A DNA stretch of 23,237 nucleotides from CAYJHC01 sp964370075 (GCA_964370075.1 CAYJHC010000024.1:1-23237); one strand, 5' to 3'. Shown: positions 8,824 through 16,418, counted from the first letter of the stretch. Notes: a model not told the origin generated them from the letters alone. Program-made: numbers and translations.

Positions 8824-8837
8824 ACGCAAAACTGCGT
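8824..8837. promoter_or_regulatory. Sigma-54 upstream activating site 1
   Basis: ACGCAAAACTGCGT is an inverted repeat with ACGCA/TGCGT arms around a 4-base centre. It is the most distal of three near-identical copies, centred about 288 bases upstream of the predicted sigma-54 start. One centre base differs from the other two (C for T). It is a probable binding site for the Fis-type domain of the adjacent activator. Confidence 0.75.
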
Positions 8838-8889
8838 TTCACTTATATGTTAAATTTCAACAAAAATAGAAAAAGAAAGAAACTGTACG

Positions 8890-8925
8890 AAATAACGACG
8901 CAAAATTGCGTTGTTATTTTTTACT
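8890..8925 (+). terminator. Hairpin with U-rich tail that contains activating site 2
   Basis: AAATAAC (8890-8896) pairs with GTTATTT (8913-8919), and the ACGCA/TGCGT arms pair inside it. This gives a stem of about 12 bp with one mismatch, followed by a T-rich run. The shape fits a rho-independent terminator for the activator gene. No better terminator is seen between 8765 and 9090. The same bases include the middle activator site, so one element may have two jobs. Confidence 0.45.
8898..8911. promoter_or_regulatory. Sigma-54 upstream activating site 2
   Basis: ACGCAAAATTGCGT, the middle copy, starts 74 bases after site 1 and 75 bases before site 3, about seven helical turns each way. All three sites should therefore face the same side of the DNA. 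It lies inside a longer hairpin-forming palindrome. Confidence 0.8.
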
Positions 8926-8972
8926 ATTTTACAATAAAAAATTTTGAAATGATAAAAAAGACTGATAAATTG

Positions 8973-8986
8973 ACGCAAAATTGCGT
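8973..8986. promoter_or_regulatory. Sigma-54 upstream activating site 3
   Basis: ACGCAAAATTGCGT, identical to site 2, is centred about 140 bases upstream of the predicted start, a usual distance for looping by an enhancer-binding protein. The flanking TTG before and T after are shared with site 1. Confidence 0.8.
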
Positions 8987-9091
8987 TAAAGGGCAAAATT
9001 CTGTATTAGAAAACAAAAAAATATTTTTATCCAAAGAGTATATTGAATTTAGTGAATTGAAATTCCAACAAATATTAAATAATAAAAATAA

Positions 9092-9108
9092 TTGGCACGT
9101 CTTTTGCA
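9092..9108 (+). promoter_or_regulatory. Sigma-54 (-24/-12) promoter
   Basis: TTGGCACGTCTTTTGCA matches the sigma-54 consensus TGGCAC-N5-TTGCW exactly, with GG at 9094-9095 and GC at 9106-9107. The start is predicted near 9119, giving a leader of about 40 bases to the ATG at 9158. There is no competing sigma-70 promoter of similar quality close by. Confidence 0.93.
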
Positions 9109-9157
9109 CTTATGTAGAAACATAAATAAATTTACTTTTAAAAAGGAGGAGGGACAC

Positions 9158-10534
9158 ATGGAAAATTATGGTATGATAACGTTATTGCCACCAGTTTTAA
9201 TCATTGTTTTCGCATTAATTACGAAAAAAACATTTGAAGCGCTAGTCTTAGGTGGCATTGTTGCGTGCGTAATCGCGTATGGAACAGGATTTTTTGGAGG
9301 GTATCTAGACTTTCTGCAAGTAACGGTATCGGAAAATGTCTGGGTTATTCTGGTAGTAGGTATTTTTGGCAGCTTTATTGCATTAATGCGAAAAGCAAAG
9401 GCCACAGAAGGATTTACAGACTTAATAATCAAATATTCCAAAACTGAAAAGAAATCAATGCTCGTAGCATGGCTCTTAGGAATTATCATATTCGTAGATG
9501 AGTATTTGAATGTTTTGGTAATCGGGAACACAATGCAAACAGTTTGCGATAAGCAAAAAACCCCTAGAGAAATGTTGGCCTATGTAATTGACTCTACTGG
9601 AGTTCCTGTATGCATGCTAATTCCGATTTCTACACAAGCAGTTTACTGGGCATCAATGTTAGAGCAAGAACCAACATTAGCAGGATATGGAAGTGGTATG
9701 GAAATATTTATTCAAGGGATACCATTTTACTTCTATGCATGGCTTGCAGTAATCATAGTTCCTTTAGTAATTATTGGTGTAATACCTAAGTTAGGACCAA
9801 TGAAGAAAGCATATGAAAGAACAGCTAGAACTGGGGAAACGTATAACCCAGGAAGCAAAAAATTTAATATCCAAGAAGAAGTGCAAGAGCTAGTTGAAAG
9901 TACAAAAAAGAAAGGAAAAGGAAGCGTTTGGGACTTTGTTATACCTATGCTAACCTTAATCGGAGCAACAATTTATTTTGACTTAGATTTACTTCCTGGA
10001 GTAATCGTAGGAACAGTTGTAGCAACGATTATGTATTTTATTAGACGTAGAATTACATTCCAAGAATTTTCAGAAGCGATTATAAGCGGATTTGCTAGCA
10101 TGACAATAATGTTTGCTATAATAATATCGGCATTAACACTTCAAAAAGCATTAGCTGAAATCGGTATGTCAGACTATATTGTCGACATAGCAACACCATT
10201 TATGTCAGCAGCATTATTACCAGCAATAGCTTTTGTATTAGTAGCAATACTATCTTTTGTAACGGGAAGTTGTTGGGGAGTTCCGGCAATAACAATTCCT
10301 ATTATACTTCCATTAGCAGCAGCAGTTGGCGCTGATCCTATCTTGACAGTTGGAGCAATCCTTTCGTCAGCTACGTTTGGGGCACATGCTTGTTTCTATT
10401 CAGATGCAACAGTACTTACATCATCAGCAGCAGGAATCGAAAATATGGATCATGCGGTAACTCAAATTCCATATGCTCTCATAGCTGGAGTGCTATCGGT
10501 AATAGGATTTTTAATTGCAGGATTCGCAATGTAA
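9158..10534 (+). CDS. NhaC-family Na+-coupled antiporter/transporter
   Basis: This is a 458-aa membrane protein with many hydrophobic helices across its length and a charged cytoplasmic loop around residues 215-265. The conserved late segment FGAHACFYSD (407-416) and the overall layout are those of the NhaC family. Family members include Na+/H+ antiporters and exchangers that move malate, lactate or tyrosine against Na+ or H+. The open frame runs back to 9092, but the true start is ATG 9158 behind the strong AAGGAGGAGGG (9142-9152); the earlier frame overlaps the sigma-54 promoter. It is the first gene behind that promoter and is followed by a dehydrogenase-like gene. Ligand-gated sigma-54 control suits a nutrient exchanger better than pH homeostasis (inference). 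Confidence 0.88.
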   Translation: MENYGMITLLPPVLIIVFALITKKTFEALVLGGIVACVIAYGTGFFGGYLDFLQVTVSENVWVILVVGIFGSFIALMRKAKATEGFTDLIIKYSKTEKKSMLVAWLLGIIIFVDEYLNVLVIGNTMQTVCDKQKTPREMLAYVIDSTGVPVCMLIPISTQAVYWASMLEQEPTLAGYGSGMEIFIQGIPFYFYAWLAVIIVPLVIIGVIPKLGPMKKAYERTARTGETYNPGSKKFNIQEEVQELVESTKKKGKGSVWDFVIPMLTLIGATIYFDLDLLPGVIVGTVVATIMYFIRRRITFQEFSEAIISGFASMTIMFAIIISALTLQKALAEIGMSDYIVDIATPFMSAALLPAIAFVLVAILSFVTGSCWGVPAITIPIILPLAAAVGADPILTVGAILSSATFGAHACFYSDATVLTSSAAGIENMDHAVTQIPYALIAGVLSVIGFLIAGFAM

Positions 10535-10608
10535 AAGTAATCAATTGAAAGATAGTGGATATAATTTTAATAAGAAATGAAATGAAAATTAAAGAAAAGG
10601 GAAAAATT

Positions 10609-11841
10609 ATGAAAAATAAAATAATAGTATTAGGTGCTGGAATACAAGGAAATATAGTCGCAACAGACTTGTGCGATAAAGCTCTAAGTCCAGGAGAATG
10701 GGATATTGTTGTAGCGGACTACGATTTTAAAAAAGCAGAAGAAACTGCAAAAGTTTTAGGTATTAAAGCTATGGAGTGTGATGTTAGAGATGAAGATAAA
10801 CTCTTGGATGTTATTAAAGGGGCAACGGTAGTAGTTAACTGTGTTCAATATAACTGGAATATTGATATTATGGAAGCTTGTCTAAAGGTTAAGGCGCATT
10901 ACATAGATTTAGGTGGACTGTTTCATGTAACAAGAAAGCAGTTTGACTTAGAAGAAAAGTTTAAAGTGGCAGGATTATCTGCGATACTAGGAATGGGAAG
11001 TACTCCAGGTACTATGAATGTAATGGCAGGCTATGCTGCTGATCAACTAGATACAGTAAGAGAAGCTCATGCAATTTGTGCTTGTGCAGACTTTACTAAA
11101 AGTGCTGCTGTAATGGGAATACCATATTCACTGCTTACAGTTATGGAAGAACATACAATGGATGCTTGGATACTAACAGGCGGAGAATTCAAGGCAGTTC
11201 CCGCGGGAAGCGGTAAAGAAATGATTGCATTTCCAGAGCCGGTAGGAGAAGCAGAAGCATTTTACTGTATACACTCAGAACCAGCACAGTTTGCTAGATC
11301 TTTCAAAGATAAAGGTATAAAGGAAGCAAGTTTCAAATTATCACTTCCAAAAGACTTTGAAAACAGAGTAAGTTTCTTGGCGGATTTAGGGCTTGCCACT
11401 GATGAGAAAATTGTGGTAGATGGACAAGAAGTTAGGCCTCTCAGAGTTTTGGTAGAAGTTGTTAACAAGTATCTGGCTAGCTACGATGACTCTCAAGACG
11501 GAGAATTAAATGATTGTGACGTTCTTAGAGCAGTTGTAAAAGGAACGAAAGGTGGAGTGGAAAAAGAAATTGTTGTTGAATCAATCATTAGAACTAGTGA
11601 AAAATGGGGATTCATGGCAGGAGCTTTGGATACAGGAATACCACCTTCAATCGTAGCGCAGATGCTATGCAATGGAGATATAACCAGGAGAGGAGTGTTC
11701 GCAGGAGAACAAGGAATACCAGCGCTTAAATATTTTGCAGAGTTGTCAAAGAGAGAAATGCCAGTATATGCAGTTGAAAAAACACCACTATCAAGTGGCG
11801 ACTTTGAACAAAAAATAGATGTAATGTATAGGCCAAAATAG
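10609..11841 (+). CDS. Saccharopine dehydrogenase-like NAD(P)-dependent oxidoreductase
   Basis: This 410-aa cytoplasmic enzyme has an N-terminal Rossmann fold with GAGIQG at residues 9-14. The segment 'GMGSTPGTMNVMAG' (about 126-139) resembles the loop near the active site in saccharopine dehydrogenase-type proteins. These enzymes reductively join, or oxidatively split, an amino acid and an oxo acid; relatives include carboxynorspermidine synthase and lysine-pathway enzymes. The exact substrate cannot be assigned. ATG 10609 is chosen over the upstream frame start because GAAAAGGG precedes it. It lies 74 bases after the NhaC gene with no clear promoter between, so it should be in the sigma-54 transcript, which ends at the hairpin at 11911. 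With the transporter it suggests uptake or exchange and oxidation of an amino acid-like compound. Confidence 0.8.
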   Translation: MKNKIIVLGAGIQGNIVATDLCDKALSPGEWDIVVADYDFKKAEETAKVLGIKAMECDVRDEDKLLDVIKGATVVVNCVQYNWNIDIMEACLKVKAHYIDLGGLFHVTRKQFDLEEKFKVAGLSAILGMGSTPGTMNVMAGYAADQLDTVREAHAICACADFTKSAAVMGIPYSLLTVMEEHTMDAWILTGGEFKAVPAGSGKEMIAFPEPVGEAEAFYCIHSEPAQFARSFKDKGIKEASFKLSLPKDFENRVSFLADLGLATDEKIVVDGQEVRPLRVLVEVVNKYLASYDDSQDGELNDCDVLRAVVKGTKGGVEKEIVVESIIRTSEKWGFMAGALDTGIPPSIVAQMLCNGDITRRGVFAGEQGIPALKYFAELSKREMPVYAVEKTPLSSGDFEQKIDVMYRPK

Positions 11842-11910
11842 TTCGAAGAAACTAGAATAAGGTAAACTCTTGGAAAAAGGAATTCTGATAAATGTAATAC
11901 AAGATTGTGA

Positions 11911-11951
11911 GAAGGGATAAAACTCAAATGAGTTTTATCCCTTCGTTATCT
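11911..11951 (+). terminator. Strong hairpin ending the sigma-54 operon
   Basis: The arms at 11911-11925 and 11930-11944 form a perfect 15-bp stem (GAAGGGATAAAACTC and its complement) with an AAAT loop. The following bases (GTTATCTCTTTC) are pyrimidine-rich but not a clean T run, so termination strength is uncertain. The element lies 70 bases after the dehydrogenase stop. Confidence 0.7.
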
Positions 11952-12007
11952 CTTTCGAAAAGAAAGGGCGCTTTAGAGATTATAATATGTGAAGGTTTAA
12001 ATCCGCC

Positions 12008-12317
12008 TTATCAGTAAAGGAATTTGCAAAATTAGCAGGGGTTTCAGTTTAATCGTATATAGAGGGTTGAACAACCAATTAAACCAAGAAAATGAAAAAT
12101 TAATTCTATATTAAAAGAGCAAACAGACATGCTAAAGAATGAATTAGATATTAAAAACAAGCAGATAGAGGAATTTAATAATAGACTATACGAAACCATA
12201 AAATTATTAGACCAGCAATAAAAACTTCATGCTTCATCAGAAAAGAGAACAATAGAATTAGAAAAATTCCGAGAAAAGTGGTGGAAAAAAGAAATTTATA
12301 TAATGATTATTTTTTAG
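12008..12317 (+). pseudogene. Decayed HTH protein with DUF536-like C-terminus
   Basis: The first frame (12008 on) reads LSVKEFAKLAGVSV, a MerR-like helix-turn-helix start, then meets stops. After a frameshift, the frame beginning at 12120 reads 'QTDMLKNELDIKNKQIEEF', then 'LYETIKLLDQQ', a stop, then 'KLHASSEKRTIELEKFREK' and a double Trp. This order (HTH, coiled coil, Gln-rich run, aromatic end) is typical of small Firmicute DNA-binding proteins with a DUF536 tail, often plasmid-linked. At least three in-frame stops, one frameshift and no start codon show it is dead. The 3' end overlaps the stop of the minus-strand YHYH gene. The DUF536 link is by recognition only. Confidence 0.65.
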
Positions 12318-12888
12318 ATTTCTTGTTTTTTATTTTTTCAATTAATAAAGGAATTGTTATTATTAAAGCAAGTATGAAAAAAAAAGAAAGTGTTCCAAAA
12401 AAATCACTTTGAATAAATTCTTCAATCGTAGATTTTTCTTTAGGAGGCAAAGGAGATAAAACTGTAACAGAAAAGGTGTAAGAACCATTGTCCATAGATG
12501 CGGTAATATCTGCAGTTCCAAACCCCCTAGCATATAGTTCTCCATTTGATAGAATTTCGACAATAGAAGTGTCTGAACTACGCCAAGAAACTGTGTCTGT
12601 ATTATAATAAGTTATGTCCCAAGAGAGAAATCTTGTTTCTCCGAGTTGCATGGTGCTAGGTTCGTTATGAATGATGATTTTATCTATATTAAAAATGCAA
12701 ATACCATTATCATCATGAAGATGAGCTTCTTCTCCATGATGATAATGGTATTCTCCTAATCCTGAAACATTTCCATAATCATAATGTCCACCATACTCAT
12801 CTGTGTTTCCTGAATGAGAATATATTGGCGTAGGCAATAATAAAAAGGATATTGTAATAATTAAAATTTTAAAAATATTATTTTTCAT
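12307..12888 (-). CDS. Secreted YHYH-motif protein with Ig-like domain and C-terminal anchor
   Basis: This is a 193-aa protein. Residues 1-24 are a signal peptide (two Lys/Asn-rich residues, a long hydrophobic core, then PIYS). Next comes a His-rich segment with GGH, 'GLGEYHYHHG' (43-52) and HLH (57-59), matching the YHYH family. Residues about 70-144 resemble a bacterial Ig-like (Big_2) domain ('WRSSDTSIVEI' and 'NGELYARGFGTADITA'). A hydrophobic helix (165-184) and a Lys-rich tail anchor the C-terminus. The His-rich part suggests metal binding at the outer surface, but no activity is established for the motif. The ATG is at 12888-12886 with GAGGG just upstream. It converges on the pseudogene remnant. 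Confidence 0.75.
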   Translation of the reverse strand: MKNNIFKILIITISFLLLPTPIYSHSGNTDEYGGHYDYGNVSGLGEYHYHHGEEAHLHDDNGICIFNIDKIIIHNEPSTMQLGETRFLSWDITYYNTDTVSWRSSDTSIVEILSNGELYARGFGTADITASMDNGSYTFSVTVLSPLPPKEKSTIEEFIQSDFFGTLSFFFILALIITIPLLIEKIKNKKSKK

Positions 12889-12928
12889 TTTAAACCCTCG
12901 TTTGATTTACCAAAGTTTTTTTATTCTA

Positions 12929-12954
12929 GCACATTATTTATTAAAGTAATATGC
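12929..12954. repeat. Imperfect inverted repeat upstream of the YHYH gene
   Basis: GCACATTA (12929-12936) and TAATATGC (12947-12954) are near-complements (7 of 8) around a 10-base centre, about 40 bases upstream of the YHYH start codon. They lie where a -10 element (TAGAAT, minus strand, 12928-12923) would begin. A repressor site is possible but no known consensus matches. Confidence 0.3.
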
Positions 12955-13059
12955 CTTTTTAATTTTAATACGTTACTGGATAGATTAGAACTGATTTGTT
13001 TTTTAGCTTTCCAAACTCCTCAGGGGAAATTATATATTTTCTTTCGTTCGAATTGGTAA

Positions 13060-14688
13060 TTAAGTAGAACTTGCCTTTGAAAGAACAATGTAGTTTAAAC
13101 TTCGAGGTGGGAGAGAAACAGTAAGTTCACTTATTTTTGATGGTGTTGTAGAAATTTGTAATGTCGGTTCAGTACTCTTATTTATATGAAAATTAGAGAT
13201 ATTTGTACCATCTGCAGATTTTAGAATTTCAAAAGCACTTTCAGTCAAAGTATGATGATAAATAACATATTGGTTTTCAGGGATTTTATTAATATTCTCG
13301 ATTTTTTCAGAAACACCTAAATTAGACAACATTAGATAAATTTCATCGCGAAACTTCCCAACTAAGGCCACATCAAGTATGGCTCTAGTATTTGGAAAAG
13401 ACATGAGCCAACAAAAAAGATAATACAGTAAGGTTCTTTCGCCTCTCTTGCTAAATAAACCATGGTGATTGACTTCATCAAAAAGAGCAAAGTTTCTTGT
13501 TTGACTAATATAAGAAATCAGATTTTCTAAAGAGAGGGTTTTAGTACTAGAGCTATTTGAAGTTGTGTTTTCTATAAATGAGATTATAGGTAAAGTTAAA
13601 GGTTTTTCACAATGTAATGAAACTGTATTGGCGTTTATATCACTCATAAGGCTAATATATTCTTTGGAAGAAACCTGAAAAGGATAAAGCGAAAGTGAAA
13701 GGGGAGGAACAGTTTCGCCAAAGTTTAAATCATTTATATTTAAATCTATAAGTAAAGGCTCTGATTTCACTTCATTTTCAACCAGAGAAAGAGCTTGAAT
13801 AAGAGAAATTATTTCATTGTAATCGAGTTGTCTATAAGAAAAAGTTGCAACCCCAATGACCCAGTGTTTATATTTTTCCCTAAAAGATTTGGCATCAATT
13901 TCACAAAATTTCTCAAAACCTTTTTTGTAGAATCTACTATGGGAAAACCCAGAATCCATAGAAATTTTTTCTATGGTATCTGCACTATTTAGCAAAATGG
14001 GTATAGATTTTTCAATTCTTGCCATTGTTACAAAGTCTTGGAAGCTAAGGCCTGTATATTGTGAAAAGAGGTGAGAAAGATGATCCCTACTTAAGCAATA
14101 GCTTTCTGCTAAATCTCCTAAAGAAAGCTTATTGTTGTAGCTTTTGTAAATTTCAGAGATAACATTACTAATGACTTCTGAGTGGAAATTATTGCGGAAA
14201 GTTTTATGGCTAAAAGTATAATCTTCCTCTACATATACTGATCTAAATTCAGAGTGTAACAAATTAATAAGTGAGGAAAGTTCCTTCTTGAAAAAGGTAG
14301 GGCCTTCAAAAAAAGATGTAGTAACTGAAACTATTTGGGTATGGAGAGTGTTTTTTGCTTCTTGTCCTTGATGAGAAGCAATAGATATATTTGTAGATAT
14401 TGTTTCGTAAATAAAGTTAGGGAACATGCTATTTGCAAAATCAGAAGAAATAGAAATAAAAACGATTTTATTTCTTGTTAGTTCTTTTATTCCATGGATA
14501 TCATCATGATGAATATAAAAGATATCTCCTTTTTTTAGTCTATAGTTTTTGACACAAAGAAATAAATCTATTTCACCTTCCAAAACAAATATTATTTGAA
14601 TAAAATTATGCTTATGAAGGGGAATGTCCTTTGCTTCTAAAACTTCTACTTTGCCTATAGAGTTTTTTGGGTCGATGTTTTCTATCAT
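13060..14688 (-). CDS. AraC-family regulator with cupin N-terminus and glycosidase-like C-terminus
   Basis: This is a 542-aa protein. The N-terminal cupin fold (about residues 10-85) has 'HKHNFIQIIFVLEGEI' (25-40) and a second His cluster, HHDDIHG (60-66). A full AraC double helix-turn-helix lies at about 187-273. The remaining ~265 residues resemble the GH39/xylosidase-like tail of long clostridial AraC regulators: 'GLFSKRGERTLLYYLFCWL' and 'NQYVIYHHT' fit, but the usual catalytic-acid region is not recognisable, so it is probably a sugar-sensing relic. The ATG at 14688 has ATGGAG upstream on the minus strand. It is divergent from a GPH symporter and amidohydrolase, which it probably controls. 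The long tail assignment is tentative; the regulator call is secure. Confidence 0.85.
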   Translation of the reverse strand: MIENIDPKNSIGKVEVLEAKDIPLHKHNFIQIIFVLEGEIDLFLCVKNYRLKKGDIFYIHHDDIHGIKELTRNKIVFISISSDFANSMFPNFIYETISTNISIASHQGQEAKNTLHTQIVSVTTSFFEGPTFFKKELSSLINLLHSEFRSVYVEEDYTFSHKTFRNNFHSEVISNVISEIYKSYNNKLSLGDLAESYCLSRDHLSHLFSQYTGLSFQDFVTMARIEKSIPILLNSADTIEKISMDSGFSHSRFYKKGFEKFCEIDAKSFREKYKHWVIGVATFSYRQLDYNEIISLIQALSLVENEVKSEPLLIDLNINDLNFGETVPPLSLSLYPFQVSSKEYISLMSDINANTVSLHCEKPLTLPIISFIENTTSNSSSTKTLSLENLISYISQTRNFALFDEVNHHGLFSKRGERTLLYYLFCWLMSFPNTRAILDVALVGKFRDEIYLMLSNLGVSEKIENINKIPENQYVIYHHTLTESAFEILKSADGTNISNFHINKSTEPTLQISTTPSKISELTVSLPPRSLNYIVLSKASST

Positions 14689-14765
14689 TTTCTACTCCAT
14701 TTCTCGCTGTTTTTTCACCTTTTTTGTTTTACTTATTTTTTGACAATTTAAATCGCAAGATAGTT

Positions 14766-14802
14766 CTTTTTAATAGATTTTACCATAAAATCTATTAAAA
14801 AG
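14766..14802. promoter_or_regulatory. Perfect 17-bp-arm palindrome between divergent genes
   Basis: CTTTTTAATAGATTTTA (14766-14782) and its exact complement TAAAATCTATTAAAAAG (14786-14802) flank CCA. The element lies between the 5' ends of the AraC-type regulator and the symporter gene. A terminator is not expected there, so an operator or RNA-level control element is more likely. The A/T ends also resemble a bidirectional terminator, so I keep both options. Confidence 0.55.
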
Positions 14803-14880
14803 GTTGTTACATTTATATCATAATGGAATATTTGGCAAATAAATCCACAAGTTGGGTATTCTTTTATAGGCAATTAGAAG

Positions 14881-14886
14881 TATAAT
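14881..14886 (+). promoter_or_regulatory. Possible -10 element of the symporter promoter
   Basis: TATAAT at 14881-14886 is a perfect -10 hexamer. The best -35 at proper spacing is only TTCTTT (14859-14864), so the promoter is weak on its own and may need an activator, as expected for an AraC-controlled unit. Confidence 0.45.
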
Positions 14887-14930
14887 ATTAGGTAATTGGT
14901 TGTATTTTTTTACTATTAAAAGTAGCAATC

Positions 14931-14960
14931 TCTAGATGATGATAGGAAGATTCGTCTAGA
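14931..14960 (+). other. Leader hairpin before the symporter ribosome site
   Basis: TCTAGATGA (14931-14939) can pair with TCGTCTAGA (14952-14960) over nine base pairs, one of them G-U. It would sit in the mRNA leader 11 bases before the AAGGAGAAGG site (14972-14981). It could affect mRNA stability or translation. There is no match to a known riboswitch. Confidence 0.3.
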
Positions 14961-14987
14961 AGAGTATTGGGGAAGGAGAAGGAAATA

Positions 14988-16418
14988 ATGAACACGTTAA
15001 ATGATGCTAATAAGAAAAAACTACCTTTTGGAGTTAAGGTGGGGTACTCAGTAGGAACGGGGGCAGATTCGATTGCTTTTGAATTTGTCGCTGCATTTTT
15101 AATATTTTACCTTACAGATATGGCAGGAGTTGACCCTATTTTTGCTGGAATAATATCTTCTGTAGCTATAGTTTGGGATGCTATAACTGACCCAATAATC
15201 GGAAATTTATCAGATAGAACTAAGTGCAAAATGGGAAGAAGAAGGCCTTGGATGCTGGCCTCCATTGTTCCGCTTGTTGCTTCTATAATATTCTTATTTA
15301 CCACTAATGATATGAGTGGAGATGGAAAAAATGTATATTACCTAGTATGTGCACTAGTATTTTGGACTTCATACACAGCATTTGCAATACCTTATTACTC
15401 TTTTGGAGCCAGTATAACAGATGATTATGATGAAAGATCTTGGATGAGAGTAGTAGGAATGATTTTTTCATATATAGGAGTCTTTGTAGCTACTGCAATG
15501 CCTGCATATATTGCTGCATGGAGATTAGAAGAGGGTGCAACAGATGCGGAAGCTTGGTCATTTGCAGCTACGGTAATAGCTATTTTAGGAGGCGTAGCTA
15601 TATTAATTTCATTCCTATCTACAGCTAAGAGAGATATAATCCCTGAAATTGAATTGAAGGAAAACAAAAGAAAAACAAATATCTTTGTTGATTGTTTAGA
15701 GATAATGAAAATAAAGCCTGCTCTTATTGCTATTGCAGCTGGGCTTACTTATAGAATTGGTTATGCGTTATTTATAATGACTGCTACATATTATATTATT
15801 CATGTTGTAAAATTAGATGAAATTGCACTAGGAAACTTCTGGACAGTCTTATCTGCAGGGGGAATAGCTTTTGCTTTTATCCTAGCAGTATTTATCAAGA
15901 AAGTAGAAAAGAAGAAGCTAATGATTGCTCTAATAGGTTTCTCGGGAATAGGGATGATAATATTCTCATTCTTAAATGTAGATACTTTTACTATGGTTAT
16001 AATTTTTGTGATAATATATTTACCAGGAGCTGTAACTTATTGGGCACTTATAACTACATTGGTGTATGACATTGCTATTGTAGATGAGTTTAAGAATAAT
16101 AAAAGGCGTGAAGGAACAGCTATGGCATTTTTCTTATTTACTAATAAAGTAGGATATGCAGTTGCTGCTATGGCAGTAGGCAGCCTTCTAACTTCAGTAG
16201 GATATGATCCTGAATTGGCAACTCAAAGCGATGCTACAGTAGAGCAATTAAATAATATGTTTACTTTGTACCCAGGAATATTTATGGCTATTGCAGCAGT
16301 AATTATGATAGCATTCCCTATAACAAAGGCAAAGCATGACAAAATGAGTCAGCAACTTGAATTGAAAAAGGCAGGAAAAGAATACAGCACAGAGGGTTTT
16401 GAAAACCTTATAAAATAA
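14988..16418 (+). CDS. GPH-family (MelB-like) sugar or glycoside:cation symporter, MFS
   Basis: This 476-aa membrane protein has about twelve hydrophobic helices. The N-terminal signature 'WDAITDPIIGNLSDRT' (63-78) followed by GRRRPW (83-88) is typical of the glycoside-pentoside-hexuronide:cation symporter family. The Asp residues near helix 2 correspond to the cation-coupling region of that family. ATG 14988 is used because AAGGAGAAGG lies just upstream; the frame opens earlier at TTG 14967. It is divergent from the AraC regulator and 81 bases ahead of an amidohydrolase, so substrate uptake followed by hydrolysis is likely. The substrate is not certain, and GPH members outside sugar transport exist. 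Confidence 0.87.
   Translation: MNTLNDANKKKLPFGVKVGYSVGTGADSIAFEFVAAFLIFYLTDMAGVDPIFAGIISSVAIVWDAITDPIIGNLSDRTKCKMGRRRPWMLASIVPLVASIIFLFTTNDMSGDGKNVYYLVCALVFWTSYTAFAIPYYSFGASITDDYDERSWMRVVGMIFSYIGVFVATAMPAYIAAWRLEEGATDAEAWSFAATVIAILGGVAILISFLSTAKRDIIPEIELKENKRKTNIFVDCLEIMKIKPALIAIAAGLTYRIGYALFIMTATYYIIHVVKLDEIALGNFWTVLSAGGIAFAFILAVFIKKVEKKKLMIALIGFSGIGMIIFSFLNVDTFTMVIIFVIIYLPGAVTYWALITTLVYDIAIVDEFKNNKRREGTAMAFFLFTNKVGYAVAAMAVGSLLTSVGYDPELATQSDATVEQLNNMFTLYPGIFMAIAAVIMIAFPITKAKHDKMSQQLELKKAGKEYSTEGFENLIK

Noticed and set aside
8824..8986. Three regularly spaced repeats as a short CRISPR array
   Set aside because: The repeat is only a 14-base palindrome, the spacing is 60 bases of AT-rich filler, there are no cas genes, and the position before a sigma-54 promoter explains it.
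8847..9125. Open frame of 92 codons between the activator and NhaC genes
   Set aside because: It runs through two activator palindromes and the -24/-12 promoter, has no ribosome site and no protein-like pattern; its repeated TQNCV is just the palindrome translated twice.
9166..9531. Minus-strand open frame of 121 codons inside the NhaC gene
   Set aside because: It is antisense to a clear membrane protein gene, with no ribosome site or family match.
11493..11927. Minus-strand open frame of 144 codons opposite the dehydrogenase gene
   Set aside because: It lies antisense to a well-supported gene and its translation has no recognisable domain; it also starts inside the terminator hairpin.
14766..14802. 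Palindrome as a simple terminator
   Set aside because: Both neighbouring genes have their 5' ends here, so no transcript needs ending; kept as a possible operator or attenuator instead.
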